A stretch of 64,000 nt of DNA from Sediminibacillus dalangtanensis (GTDB taxonomy: Bacteria; Bacillota; Bacilli; Bacillales; Amphibacillaceae), in the NCBI RefSeq assembly GCF_017792025.1, contig NZ_CP046956.1, positions 2,728,001 to 2,792,000 of the forward strand. Reading direction: 5' to 3'. Shown one piece after another: positions 8,249 through 16,464 of the stretch. Position numbers and translations under genes: made by a program. The notes under the pieces are model-generated. The model did not search any database and was not told the origin of the DNA. It was given only the letters and a program-made list of their open reading frames with translations. The first letter of the stretch is position 1. Each line of letters starts with the position of its first letter.

Positions 8249-9191
8249 ATGCTTTTCTCCTCAATACCAGGTATAGAAAAATCCCGCTGCCGATTACGCC
8301 GACGGTGACACCGATGGCAATTTCATAGGGATAAATGATCACCCTGCCGATCACATCACAGGCAAGAACAAATACGGCACCTAGTAAAGCAGTATGAGTA
8401 AGGCTTTTTTTCAGATGGTCTCCCTGATAAATAGTAACGATATTCGGAATGATCAAACCCAGAAAAGGAATCATTCCGACAGTCAGAACGACTACCGTAG
8501 TTACCAGTGCGACTATCACCAAACCGATATTGACAACTTGTTTATGGTTCAACCCCAAGTTGGTTGAAAACTCCTCGCCCATACCGGCTATCGTAAAGCG
8601 ATTGGCGTAAAGGTAAGCAATAGCCAGCAATGGAATACTGATAAACAATATTTCGTATCTCCCCTGCATAATCAAGGCGAAATTGCCTTGCAGCCAGGAT
8701 GACATGTTTTGAATCAAATCCTCTTTATATGCAAAAAAAGTAGTGATCGAGCTGACAATATTGCCGAACATCAATCCAACGAGTGGAATGAAGATGGCAT
8801 CTTTGAATTTTACCTTGTCGAGAATTTTCATAAAAATAAAGGTTCCCAACAAAGCAAAGAAAAAAGCAACCATCATCTTTTGCAATGGTCCTGCTGAAGA
8901 AAACAGCATCAACGACATCAGAATGCCGAACCTGGCCGAATCAATAGTTCCAGCCGTAGTAGGAGAGACAAATTTGTTTCTGCTCAGCTGCTGCATAATC
9001 AAACCGCATATGCTCATTCCCATTCCGGCAATCAATATACTGATAAGCCTTGGTATCCTGCTCACCCACAAAATCTCCAGCTGGTCTCCTGTGAGATGAA
9101 ATATATCGGAAGGTGACAAGCTTGTCACTCCGATGAATAATGACGCGAAAGATAATACGAGTAATGCCAGTGCCAAATAACGTAACTTCAT
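8241..9191 (-). CDS. yclN: Siderophore ABC transporter permease, FecCD family
   Basis: The first permease of the yclNOPQ-type importer, 316 residues from the ATG at 9191, which follows AAGGA with seven-base spacing. An in-frame ATG at 9263 would add 24 residues, but that region is the Fur box itself, so it is excluded. FecCD motifs include VSRIPRLISILIAGMGMSICGLIMQ near the N-terminus and GMIPFLGLIIPNI in the ATPase-coupling loop. It is iron-regulated through the upstream Fur box. Confidence 0.94.
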   Translation of the reverse strand: MKLRYLALALLVLSFASLFIGVTSLSPSDIFHLTGDQLEILWVSRIPRLISILIAGMGMSICGLIMQQLSRNKFVSPTTAGTIDSARFGILMSLMLFSSAGPLQKMMVAFFFALLGTFIFMKILDKVKFKDAIFIPLVGLMFGNIVSSITTFFAYKEDLIQNMSSWLQGNFALIMQGRYEILFISIPLLAIAYLYANRFTIAGMGEEFSTNLGLNHKQVVNIGLVIVALVTTVVVLTVGMIPFLGLIIPNIVTIYQGDHLKKSLTHTALLGAVFVLACDVIGRVIIYPYEIAIGVTVGVIGSGIFLYLVLRRKAYE

Positions 9192-9240
9192 AAATAAATC
9201 CTTCACTTTCCGTCTGCTCAAAAATAAACTCGGTACCCAA

Positions 9241-9303
9241 TCAATAATGAGATTCATTATCAATTAGCTACCCTTATATTATCATGTAATTTTCATCTGT
9301 CAA
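9241..9303 (-). promoter_or_regulatory. Promoter and Fur box of yclNOPQ
   Basis: On the minus strand, TTGACA (9303-9298), a 16-bp spacer and TAATAT (9281-9276) form a good sigma-A promoter. Just downstream, TTGATAATGA (9263-9254) and TCATTATTGA (9250-9241) form an inverted repeat that fits the Fur 7-1-7 pattern TGATAAT/ATTATCA. Fur bound there would block initiation when iron is sufficient. Confidence 0.85.
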
Positions 9304-9367
9304 CGGACTAGCGAAAAATATCAGATTTTTTAGGTGGATTAAGCAAGAAACCATGCTGATTCTTTAA

Positions 9368-9458
9368 GGAATCACTGGAATGGTTCCTTCCTACATGAAA
9401 AGAAAAATCGAGTCTGTTTCCTGCAGCTCTCTTGATCGATAGACCACCCGACTCGATT
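9368..9458 (-). repeat. Inverted repeats in the 9.3-9.7 kb intergenic region
   Basis: The 400-base gap between the ycl promoter and the next gene holds AATCGAGTC (9406-9414) with GACTCGATT (9450-9458), a 9-bp perfect stem with a 35-base loop and, on the minus strand, a following TTTTTCTTTT tract. A shorter pair AAGGAA/TTCCTT lies at 9366-9390. It could be a terminator or the end of a small RNA. Confidence 0.45.
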
Positions 9459-9493
9459 CAAAAGCGTTGACAGCTATACCTTGTGTAGACCGA

Positions 9494-9524
9494 TAAAAAA
9501 ACCGCCTGCAAATCATGCAGCCGG
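9494..9524 (-). terminator. Intrinsic terminator downstream of glutaredoxin-like gene
   Basis: Minus strand CCGGCTGC (9524-9517) / GCAGGCGG (9509-9502), one bulged G on each side, then TTTTTTT. It lies ~180 bases beyond the stop codon of the gene at 9706-9951. Confidence 0.7.
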
Positions 9525-9705
9525 ATAATAGGATGTATGGGGTTTTTTATAGGCTCTTTTCTCAGAAGTTTTAACAGTATTGGATATAAAATGTGAACTA
9601 ACTCTCCTGCGGTTCCTGTTCCTGCCTCTTCCTATCCTTTGCAGGTTGAGTGCTAATTCCACATTATCCAAACCTCACCATCTTTACGAAAACAGCCTTT
9701 CTATA

Positions 9706-9951
9706 CTAGACTCCCAGCAATACGGCCAAGCGTTCTTTATCAAATCCCATGACAACTTCTTGTTCATCGTCTTCTTGGATAACTGTCACCGGAGTAGCAC
9801 TTGCCCCCAAGGCCATCACTTCATTCATATATTGAGAATCACTGCGAATATCTCTGTCTTCAAATGCGATTCCGTTATGTTTCAGCCACTCTTTTTCCGC
9901 TTGACAAGGACTGCAGGTCTCTTGGCTATAAATGATCACTTGTTTCGCCAT
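9706..9951 (-). CDS. Glutaredoxin/NrdH-like thiol-disulfide protein
   Basis: An 81-residue thioredoxin-fold protein with the N-terminal beta strand QVIIYSQ followed by the redox pair in TCSPC (Cys12, Cys15). A cis-proline motif ATPVTVI occurs at about residue 56. The size and the layout match small glutaredoxins used by Bacillaceae that make bacillithiol rather than glutathione. A longer in-frame extension upstream to 10035 has no ribosome site; the ATG at 9951 follows AGGAGGGATGACA. It is divergent from the YpgR-brxA pair, another thiol redox unit. Confidence 0.88.
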   Translation of the reverse strand: MAKQVIIYSQETCSPCQAEKEWLKHNGIAFEDRDIRSDSQYMNEVMALGASATPVTVIQEDDEQEVVMGFDKERLAVLLGV

Positions 9952-10199
9952 CTTGTCATCCCTCCTTTTCTCTGTTATTACTATACCCAAAACAGAAAGT
10001 GTTTTAAAGAAAGCAATCTTTTCAGTCCTTCTCAATCAGCCAAAGCTTTTCCTGTTTGCTTTTTACTTGGACAAATAATAACAAGCTTCTTTCCTTAGCT
10101 TGGAAACAAAACACGGCCATAGGATTGTCTGGATAATGGAATATCGCCAGAAAGTCTGGTAAAATCTCTAGACAAGAAGGCTTGAAAGGGGGAATATAA

Positions 10200-11342
10200 A
10201 TGAAACTAGTATCGATAGAGCCTACTCCCAGCCCACATTCGATGAAAATCAATGTCGATGAGGAATTACCTGCAGGGCAAAACCATAACTATAAACAAGG
10301 AGATGACTTACGTTCTGCTCCTGATTATATTCAAGCACTATTTGACATAGAAGGTGTAAAGGGCATTTATCGTGTCGCAGATTTTCTTGCTTTAGAACGC
10401 CATCCCAAATATGCATGGGAAACAATACTCCCGGCGGCAAGACAGGTTTTTGGTGAAGAACAAGGGGAAGCAGTCGGCAATTCGGGAGTCGGCCAGATTC
10501 CTGTAGATGCTTTTGGCGAAGTGAAAGTATTCATCCAAATGTTCCGTGGATTACCGATGCAAGTAAAACTGGAGGACGGCGAGCAAGAACAGCGATTTGG
10601 ACTGCCACAGCGGTTTTTAGATGCAGCAATGGAAGCATCCTCTGCCTCCCCTAACATGGTAATGGAACGGAAATGGGTCGAACAAAGTCCGCGGTATGGC
10701 CCGCTAGAAGAAATCGGAGAAACGGTGGTCGATGAAATAACGGCAAGTTACGATGATGGACGTCTCAAAAAATTGGTCAAGCTTGCTTTTCAGAATGAAA
10801 CAGAGCAGAAAGGCACAGCAAAGGAGCGGCCAAGTCTCGAAATGCTGGACGACTCTGACTGGAAAAACCGCTATGCAGCATTGGACAGATTAGTGGAACC
10901 TGATAAGGAAGATCTTCCTTTTTTGGCTAAAGCACTAAAAGATGATAAAGCGTCGATCAGGCGTTTAGCCACAGCTTATTTAGGGATGATAGAAGATCCC
11001 GACGTTTTGCCTTACTTGTATCAAGCACTTCAAGATAAAGTCGTTACAGTCCGCCGCACGGCAGGCGATTGTATCTCAGATCTTGGTTTCAAACAAGCAA
11101 TGCCACAAATGACTGAATCGCTGAAAGACAAAAATCGTCTTGTGCGTTGGCGTGCCGCCATGTTTTTATACGAGGTAGGGGATGAAAACGCGATTCCTGC
11201 CTTGGAAGCAGCCAGCAACGACCCAGAGTTCGAAGTGAGAATGCAGGTAAACCTTGCACTCGAGCGAATCAAAGGCGGCGAAGAAGCAAAAGGGTCGGTA
11301 TGGAGCCAGATGACTGAAGCAACCCAAAAAAAGACCGATTGA
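10200..11342 (+). CDS. NifU/Nfu N-terminal domain plus HEAT-repeat protein (YpgR-like)
   Basis: A 380-residue cytosolic protein. Residues ~1-90 match the Nfu N-terminal scaffold domain (SIEPTPSPHSMKI, then VKGIYRVADFLAL); residues ~215-365 form HEAT/PBS-lyase-type repeats, each starting like DDKASIRRLATAYLG or DKVVTVRRTAGDCI. B. subtilis YpgR has the same architecture and length. The molecular role is not established; the Nfu part suggests iron-sulfur or thiol chemistry. It lies 12 bases upstream of brxA and is very probably co-transcribed. The ATG follows AAAGGGGGAATATAA. Confidence 0.87.
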   Translation: MKLVSIEPTPSPHSMKINVDEELPAGQNHNYKQGDDLRSAPDYIQALFDIEGVKGIYRVADFLALERHPKYAWETILPAARQVFGEEQGEAVGNSGVGQIPVDAFGEVKVFIQMFRGLPMQVKLEDGEQEQRFGLPQRFLDAAMEASSASPNMVMERKWVEQSPRYGPLEEIGETVVDEITASYDDGRLKKLVKLAFQNETEQKGTAKERPSLEMLDDSDWKNRYAALDRLVEPDKEDLPFLAKALKDDKASIRRLATAYLGMIEDPDVLPYLYQALQDKVVTVRRTAGDCISDLGFKQAMPQMTESLKDKNRLVRWRAAMFLYEVGDENAIPALEAASNDPEFEVRMQVNLALERIKGGEEAKGSVWSQMTEATQKKTD

Positions 11343-11354
11343 GGAGGAAAACGG

Positions 11355-11783
11355 ATGAATGCATATGAACAATATATGAAAGAAATTTCTCAGCCAATGA
11401 GAACGGAATTGACGGAAGCTGGATTTAAGGAATTGACTTCTACGGAGGCAGTCGATGAATTTATTCATTCAGCAGAAGGTACTTCTCTCGTCGTAGTTAA
11501 CTCGGTCTGCGGCTGTGCAGCAGGACTTGCAAGACCTGCGGTAAGAGAATCTTTGAATAACAGTAAAAAGCCAGATAACCTGGTGACCGTGTTCGCCGGA
11601 CAAGACCGGGAAGCTACTTCACGCATGCGTGAATATTTTGTTGGGATTGAACCGTCCTCCCCATCCATGGCAATTATGAAAGATGGAAAAGTACTCCACT
11701 TTATTCCGCGGGAAGAGATTGAAGATCATGAAGTGGAAGAAATCGTATCAAACCTTACCCAAGCTTATAACGAACACTGTTAA
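11355..11783 (+). CDS. brxA: Bacilliredoxin BrxA/YphP
   Basis: A 142-residue bacilliredoxin of the DUF1094/YphP family, which removes bacillithiol from mixed disulfides on proteins. The CGC active site is at Cys52-Gly-Cys54 in VVNSVCGCAAG. The length and the C-terminal HFIPREEIEDHEVEEI region match BrxA/BrxB. The start ATG is 6 bases after GAGGAGGAAAACGG. It follows the YpgR-like gene closely and is ended by a strong terminator. Confidence 0.95.
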   Translation: MNAYEQYMKEISQPMRTELTEAGFKELTSTEAVDEFIHSAEGTSLVVVNSVCGCAAGLARPAVRESLNNSKKPDNLVTVFAGQDREATSRMREYFVGIEPSSPSMAIMKDGKVLHFIPREEIEDHEVEEIVSNLTQAYNEHC

Positions 11784-11792
11784 CGAAAACAA

Positions 11793-11838
11793 AACGGCAG
11801 CTCCTTTAACGATTAGGAACTGCCGTTCTGTCTTTCTC
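11793..11838 (+). terminator. Intrinsic terminator of ypgR-brxA
   Basis: AACGGCAGCTCCT (11793-11805) pairs with AGGAACTGCCGTT (11815-11827) with one mismatch, followed by CTGTCTTTCT. The remaining 11840-12050 stretch shows no recognised feature; a CCAGGG/CCCTGG pair at 12052-12079 may end the spore-protein unit on the other strand. Confidence 0.8.
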
Positions 11839-12083
11839 CGGATTACGCATTTATGCTTTTCTACTAAAAATACTGGCTTTTCTCTGCAATATTTTCTCCA
11901 TTTAAGCGGAATGCTCAAAACTGATGGACGACGTTATATTCTCTGCCCGCATCGGAAAAAGTTGAGAACCGTCCGACTCGGCTGCGGAGTAATCTTCACT
12001 TACTCGTTTAACTCGTCATCCTCTCATCAGCCCTTCCATCATAGTGGATAACACCAGGGAAAGGCAATAAAGCACCCCTGGAT

Positions 12084-12338
12084 TTACCGTTTGTTTTTTA
12101 TTTGTTTTTCTGCCATTTCAATCATTTCTTTTACCATATTGCCGCCAATCTTTCCGCCGATTTTTCCGGCATCTTTCGCTTTGATATCTCCATTGGAGCC
12201 TTGTTTTAAATCAATCCCTTGTTCTTCGGCTGTTTCGTACTTGGCATTGTCCGCATTTTGCGAATTGGATACTTTCGCCTTAAGTCTGTCCAAGCCTTCC
12301 CTGGCTTCAGGAACAAGGATTTTATTCCTTCTTGCCAT
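12084..12338 (-). CDS. Alpha/beta-type small acid-soluble spore protein
   Basis: An 84-residue SASP of the alpha/beta type, which coats and protects spore DNA and is degraded at germination. Family features are LVPEAREGLDRLK near the N-terminus, a germination-protease-like site in YETAEEQGI, and the glycine-rich AGKIGGKIGGNMVKEMIE DNA-binding end. It is the strongest in-window evidence for sporulation. The ATG follows GAAGGAGAAAGCGCAG. Sporulation-specific (sigma-G) expression is expected but no promoter was assigned. Confidence 0.92.
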   Translation of the reverse strand: MARRNKILVPEAREGLDRLKAKVSNSQNADNAKYETAEEQGIDLKQGSNGDIKAKDAGKIGGKIGGNMVKEMIEMAEKQIKNKR

Positions 12339-12356
12339 CTGCGCTTTCTCCTTCCG

Positions 12357-12590
12357 TCAATTTCTTTTATTGGAAATGTCTTTTCCATGATGGTTTTTTA
12401 AATTGCCGTTGTCGTCTACTTCATCAATCGCCCCATCGATCGTACCCTCTGTATAATCGTCAGAAACTTGCTCATGGGTTACTGCCATCCCTTTGGATAA
12501 TTGATCATTTTTTTGATAATCTGATGGGTCATACATTTTCTCAGCTACCTTTTCCGCATTCTTATTCATAGCTTTTCGATTGTTCGCCAT
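12357..12590 (-). CDS. YozQ-like DUF4025 protein
   Basis: A 77-residue hydrophilic protein with the conserved core QLSKGMAVTHEQVSDDYTEGTIDG, which I recognise as the DUF4025/YozQ family of Bacillaceae, thought to be spore-associated. It lies just upstream of the SASP gene on the same strand (18-base gap), supporting shared forespore or spore-coat expression. The ATG follows AGGAGGAAATTAGA. No catalytic motif is seen. Confidence 0.75.
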   Translation of the reverse strand: MANNRKAMNKNAEKVAEKMYDPSDYQKNDQLSKGMAVTHEQVSDDYTEGTIDGAIDEVDDNGNLKNHHGKDISNKRN

Positions 12591-12613
12591 TCTAATTTCC
12601 TCCTATCATTTTT

Positions 12614-12877
12614 CTACAAATGGGCAATTATCTCGTCCAACTCCGATAACAATTGCTTTGCCTCCTGTTGGTTCAACAGAATGGGGATTTGATCATTCAC
12701 CGTAATCGTGCAGCTCTCCTGCCTGTTATTCTGCCTGGACAAATAATGATGCAGTTGTTCTAACTGCCGGTTGGACAGGATAGACTGCGTTTGCAGGTTT
12801 TTGACCCGGCGTAAGTAGAATAACTCATCGTCATCTGAAAATTCACCACTAAATAAAACACCGTCAAAGTGATTCAC
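12614..12877 (-). CDS. Small hypothetical protein
   Basis: An 87-residue soluble protein that I do not recognise. It has an acidic N-terminus (FSGEFSDDDELFYLRRVKNL) and a C-terminal helix LLNQQEAKQLLSELDEIIAHL. The start is GTG at 12877, seven bases after AGGAG. It stands first in a minus-strand run with the DUF4025 and SASP genes (23-base gap), so a spore-related role is possible but only by position. Confidence 0.7.
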   Translation of the reverse strand: MNHFDGVLFSGEFSDDDELFYLRRVKNLQTQSILSNRQLEQLHHYLSRQNNRQESCTITVNDQIPILLNQQEAKQLLSELDEIIAHL

Positions 12878-13032
12878 TGGATTACTCCTTTTTCTTTCTT
12901 TTTTCTTCTGTTAGTATGCAGCATTTTCAACAGAATCATGCTATCTGGTTTAAGAAAAAGCGAGGATACTGGACTAGACATCGTCAAATCTTGATTTTGG
13001 ATAATGAGACTGAAAAGCATCGTACCCAAAAC

Positions 13033-13070
13033 AAAAACCGAAGGATAATTCGTACTCCTTCGGTTTTTCT
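13033..13070 (-). terminator. Bidirectional intrinsic terminator
   Basis: AAAAACCGAAGGA (13033-13045) and TCCTTCGGTTTTT (13056-13068) form a perfect 13-bp stem with T-tracts on both strands. It lies downstream of the D,D-carboxypeptidase gene. Confidence 0.85.
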
Positions 13071-13149
13071 TTTCTAATTTTTATTAACCTGGATTTAGCT
13101 TAGCAAAAAGTACTTCGTTCTAACTTGCTTTACATTTGGTGTAAAGATT

Positions 13150-13268
13150 CACTCCACTCCGACAAGGTAGTTTGCTTTCCGCGGGCACGGCTTCATAACT
13201 TGTAAAGAAAGCACTTTACAAAGCTGTGCTCTCCCTCAGGATTCGCACGTGCCTTGCCTCCGTTGATT
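13150..13268 (+). repeat. Degenerate copy of dispersed palindromic repeat, type A
   Basis: TTGCTTTCCGCGGGCACGGC at 13172 onward, an inner TTGTAAAG...CTTTACAA pair, and a decayed CCCTCAGGATTCGCACGTGC end. The same order and spacing occurs in the type A halves of the composite repeats at 28.1 kb and 49.4 kb. The 12878-13313 gap holds only this and the terminator. Confidence 0.7.
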
Positions 13269-13313
13269 TGAGACACTTCAATTAGAGTGAAACTTTACCT
13301 TTTGCATGCTTCC

Positions 13314-14465
13314 CTACATCACAACACGTTTGATCCACTTCCGGAAAAACAACAATCCGATACCTGCCATTACAATGATCCAAAGATAGGAAAAACTGGA
13401 CTGTTTATCGGTATGATCGGCTGCTGCTTTTTTGTTTTTCTCAGCCTCTTGTTTCTCCTTGTCCCCTTCTAGTACAAAAGAAGTGTCCAGTGACTCTTTA
13501 TCCTGGTTAATGGCCAAGGTTCCTTGATCATCAACCGAAAGTTCTGCATCCTGCCCCTTCATTTTTGAATAAACGATATCGCTGCCAGTGCGATACGTAG
13601 TACCATTGTCACTGGTGAATTTCGTTCCTTCCGGGACGGTGACTGTTTCGAAATGATCAAAACCGAAGTCAAGCAGCACTTCAGCATCTTGATAAGCCCA
13701 AGCCTGTGATTCTGCTTTTAACGTTACGGCAATCAAACGGAGATCGCTACGCTTAGCGGTGGTAATCAACGTATGCCCTGATTCATCCACGTAACCGGTT
13801 TTGCCTCCGGTAATCCCTTCATAGGGATTTTCACGTATCATTTTATGATGATGATAAAGTGTTGTCGACCAGGCTTCGCCTTCCCATTTCAATTTTTTGG
13901 TTCTGAAGATTTCCCTGAAAGTGGAATTTTTCATGGCGTATTGGGTTGTTTTTGCCAAGTCGGAAGCCGTAGTAGTATGATTTTCATTGAACAAACCATG
14001 GGCATTGGTGAAATGTGTGTTGCGTACACCGACCACAGCCTGTAAATAGCTGTTTAAATCCTCTGCGAATAGTTCGGATGTCCCTCCTAGATGTTCTGCA
14101 ATTGCTACTCCCGCGTCATTGCCTGAATTGATCAGCATTCCCTGAATCAACTTTTTTAAAGGTACCTGCTCTCCTTCCTCCAGGTATACCCTCGTTCCTT
14201 CTACAGCACGCGCTTTCGCACTGACAGTTACCATTTCATCCATATCTGCGGTCTCAATTGCATAAATGGCCGTGGCTACTTTGGTAAGACTGGCGGGATA
14301 CATCGATTTTTCCGCATTTTTTTCGTAAAGTACTTGCCCGGTATCCGCATCGATCAGTATGCCGGATTCGCTCAACAATTCTTGTTCCAAATCTGCCGCT
14401 TCGACGTTTGATGGTAGTAGAAAATGGGTAAAAATAGTAAGTAGTAAAAGACAAAGCTGTTTCAA
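13314..14465 (-). CDS. D-alanyl-D-alanine carboxypeptidase (DacF/PBP5 family)
   Basis: A 383-residue serine D,D-carboxypeptidase that trims the terminal D-Ala from peptidoglycan stem peptides. All three active-site motifs are present: SLTK (Ser59, Lys62), SGN (~114) and KTG (~222). Starting at TTG 14465, which follows GGGGTG, gives a clean signal peptide KQLCLLLLTIFTHFLLPSNV ending in VEA; the in-frame TTG at 14501 and ATG at 14489 have no ribosome site. After the catalytic domain a charged Lys/Glu linker (~330-350) leads to a C-terminal transmembrane anchor (SYLWIIVMAGIGLLFF), instead of the usual amphipathic helix. It is monocistronic. Confidence 0.9.
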   Translation of the reverse strand: MKQLCLLLLTIFTHFLLPSNVEAADLEQELLSESGILIDADTGQVLYEKNAEKSMYPASLTKVATAIYAIETADMDEMVTVSAKARAVEGTRVYLEEGEQVPLKKLIQGMLINSGNDAGVAIAEHLGGTSELFAEDLNSYLQAVVGVRNTHFTNAHGLFNENHTTTASDLAKTTQYAMKNSTFREIFRTKKLKWEGEAWSTTLYHHHKMIRENPYEGITGGKTGYVDESGHTLITTAKRSDLRLIAVTLKAESQAWAYQDAEVLLDFGFDHFETVTVPEGTKFTSDNGTTYRTGSDIVYSKMKGQDAELSVDDQGTLAINQDKESLDTSFVLEGDKEKQEAEKNKKAAADHTDKQSSFSYLWIIVMAGIGLLFFRKWIKRVVM

Positions 14466-14616
14466 AATAGCACCCCGCTCGCTAAACATAAAATCATTCA
14501 AAAAGAGGAATTTTTCCCTTGCGCCAAAAGCCGGCCGAAAATGTATACCTAACTTAGTTATCCTACGGCAACATTTGACAGTATACTTCTTATCGTTTGC
14601 TGATAGTCAACAAGCA

Positions 14617-14660
14617 GCAATAAAAAGAGAACTCTCCATAACGGAAAGTCCTCTATGTTA
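14617..14660 (-). terminator. Intrinsic terminator of cwlO-like gene
   Basis: Minus strand GAGGACTTTCC / GGAGAGTTCTC stem (about 14655-14628) followed by TTTTTATT. Confidence 0.75.
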
Positions 14661-14677
14661 ACTTTTCATTTAACCGT

Positions 14678-15946
14678 TCAGTTCATGACCCGGACAACAT
14701 GGCCTTTAAAATGTTTTTTCCAGTAGCCGCTGGTCATATTAGCTACCGCAACTCCGGTAGAACTTTGAGAACCGATGAAGTTTCCGCCACCGATGTAAAT
14801 ACCGACATGTCCATCTTTTTTGTATGTATCAAAGAAAACCAAGTCTCCAGGTTTCATATTACTAGCTGATACTTTGCTTCCCGCACCTGTTAAAGCACCC
14901 GTGCTTGCAGGTACACTGACGCCAGCTTGGGAGAAAGCCCAACTCACAAACCCGGAACAGTCGAAACGACCATTTGCAATGTCAGAGGCCGTTCTGCCTC
15001 CACCAAATACATAAACCGAGTTACCGATATATTTATACCCTGCTGAAATAACAGTGCTGACATTTCCGCTCGCTCCAGTAGCTTTTGGACTGGAAGAAGC
15101 TGCCGAAGATTTACCGGAAGATTTTGATGCATCATCACGGGACTGCTCGACGCTCATCGCCTGAACCTGTGCTTCCTGCTTCTCGCGCTGTTCGATATCT
15201 TCCTGAATTTGCTGTACTTGAGAAGCCAGCTGCTGGTCTTTTTCCTGTAACGATGCTTTTTCATCACGAGTAGCTTTTTCTTTTTCCTTCAGTTCCGCTT
15301 TCAGTTGATCATTTTGTTCCTTTTGCTCTAGGATTTGAGCCTGCATACCTTCTAATTCTGTTTTCATGTCATTTAATTCAGCCAGTTTGTCATCCATATC
15401 CTGGCGCTTTGTTTCCAATTTTTCTTTATCAGCTTCATGCTGTTCCAGAAGATCCGCATCGGAATCCATCACTTTCGATACAAGGTTCACTCGGTCAATA
15501 AAATCACCAAAGTTTTTCGAACCAAGAATGACTTCCATGTAGCTGACCGTTCCGCCATTTTTTTGTAACGTCTTTGCACGCTCTTTCAAAATATCGAATC
15601 GTTTTTCCATTGTTTCTTCAAGCTCGGCAATTTCAGCTTCCAGTTTTTCAATGTCCTGTTTGGTCTGCTTGATTTCTGTTTTTGTATCTTTGATTTTCTG
15701 TTCGTTGTCTTTAATTGCCTGCTCTACGCGCTTGATTTGTTCGTTTAATTGCTCCAGTTCTGCCAGTACTGCTTCAATTTCTGCTTGTTTCGCATCGATA
15801 TCAGCCTGTATTTCCGACCGTTCGCTTTGTACTTGTTGTTTTTCGTCCTCAAGGCTTGTTTCTGCAGAAACCGCCGGTGCTGCGATCACGCTTCCAAAAC
15901 AAATCATTACGGCAGTGTTAATCCCGATCCACTTTCTCGTAAGCAT
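14678..15946 (-). CDS. cwlO: Secreted NlpC/P60 DL-endopeptidase, CwlO-like
   Basis: A 422-residue exported hydrolase. A signal peptide (cleavage after AVSAET region, ~28) is followed by a long coiled coil (~30-255, interrupted by NGGTVSYMEVILGSKNFGDF), a Ser-rich linker (~270-300) and a C-terminal NlpC/P60 domain. Catalytic Cys330 lies in RFDCSGF and His380 in DGHVGIY. CwlO cleaves the D-gamma-Glu-mDAP bond and is needed for cell elongation in B. subtilis; the coiled coil is where FtsEX acts. The ATG follows AGGGGGAATAGC. It is a single gene with its own terminator. Confidence 0.92.
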   Translation of the reverse strand: MLTRKWIGINTAVMICFGSVIAAPAVSAETSLEDEKQQVQSERSEIQADIDAKQAEIEAVLAELEQLNEQIKRVEQAIKDNEQKIKDTKTEIKQTKQDIEKLEAEIAELEETMEKRFDILKERAKTLQKNGGTVSYMEVILGSKNFGDFIDRVNLVSKVMDSDADLLEQHEADKEKLETKRQDMDDKLAELNDMKTELEGMQAQILEQKEQNDQLKAELKEKEKATRDEKASLQEKDQQLASQVQQIQEDIEQREKQEAQVQAMSVEQSRDDASKSSGKSSAASSSPKATGASGNVSTVISAGYKYIGNSVYVFGGGRTASDIANGRFDCSGFVSWAFSQAGVSVPASTGALTGAGSKVSASNMKPGDLVFFDTYKKDGHVGIYIGGGNFIGSQSSTGVAVANMTSGYWKKHFKGHVVRVMN

Positions 15947-16461
15947 GCTATTCCCCCTAGTACCTTGTTAACATTTAATAGTTTTTTATGTATGAACTCT
16001 CTCGTAGTAATTGTTCTCTATTTTTTCGTAAATCTATCGGTTGCAGTTAGTAGTATATCACTACAAAATGACAGAAATATTATCTCAATATTACAATTGT
16101 GTATCAATTACAGGTAAAAAGTAACAAAAATCGCCATGAAAGCTGTTTGATTGTGTAACACTATTGAATTGGTTATGCTGTATTTCCCGATTAATCGCCG
16201 TTTACAGCGGGTAAATATGATAAGACCTCTTTTGTCATTCTTGTTGCTGGTAACTCGAATAAAGGCAAAAGTGGTTTTCTCCATTTTTTTACAAAAAAAC
16301 AATAATCTATTCCTACTGTCAATGCAAACAGAACAACCAACCCCCCCCCGCGGGAAAATAGTCCGCTTTGACAAGCGGTATGAATTCAATTGTTTGTCGA
16401 ATGGCTGAAGCGTTAATCGGAAAAAGTAACAGTAATTTCGAAACAGAAGAAAGAAGGGGTA
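15947..16461. other. Gene-free region between cwlO and MDR dehydrogenase
   Basis: About 515 bases upstream of two divergent genes. It includes two TGTAAT hexamers on the minus strand (16112-16107 and 16095-16090), resembling WalR half-sites but 11 instead of 5 bases apart, a run of nine C at 16341-16349, and the palindrome CCGCTT-TGAC-AAGCGG (16364-16379). No RNA family or ORF was recognised. Confidence 0.4.
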
Positions 16462-16464
16462 ATG

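Noticed and set aside
9192..9263. N-terminal extension of yclN to ATG 9263
   Set aside because: The extra codons lie over the Fur box and promoter; ATG 9191 has AAGGA at good spacing and gives the B. subtilis length.
9580..10098. 172-codon plus-strand frame over the glutaredoxin-like gene
   Set aside because: Antisense to a gene with an active-site CSPC motif and a strong ribosome site; the plus frame looks non-protein-like.
11840..12050. RNA element between brxA and SASP gene
   Set aside because: Read on both strands; only weak short inverted repeats, no recognised motif.
16090..16126. WalR box upstream of cwlO
   Set aside because: TGTAAT hexamers exist but are 11 bases apart instead of 5; WalR control is plausible for cwlO but not shown by this spacing.
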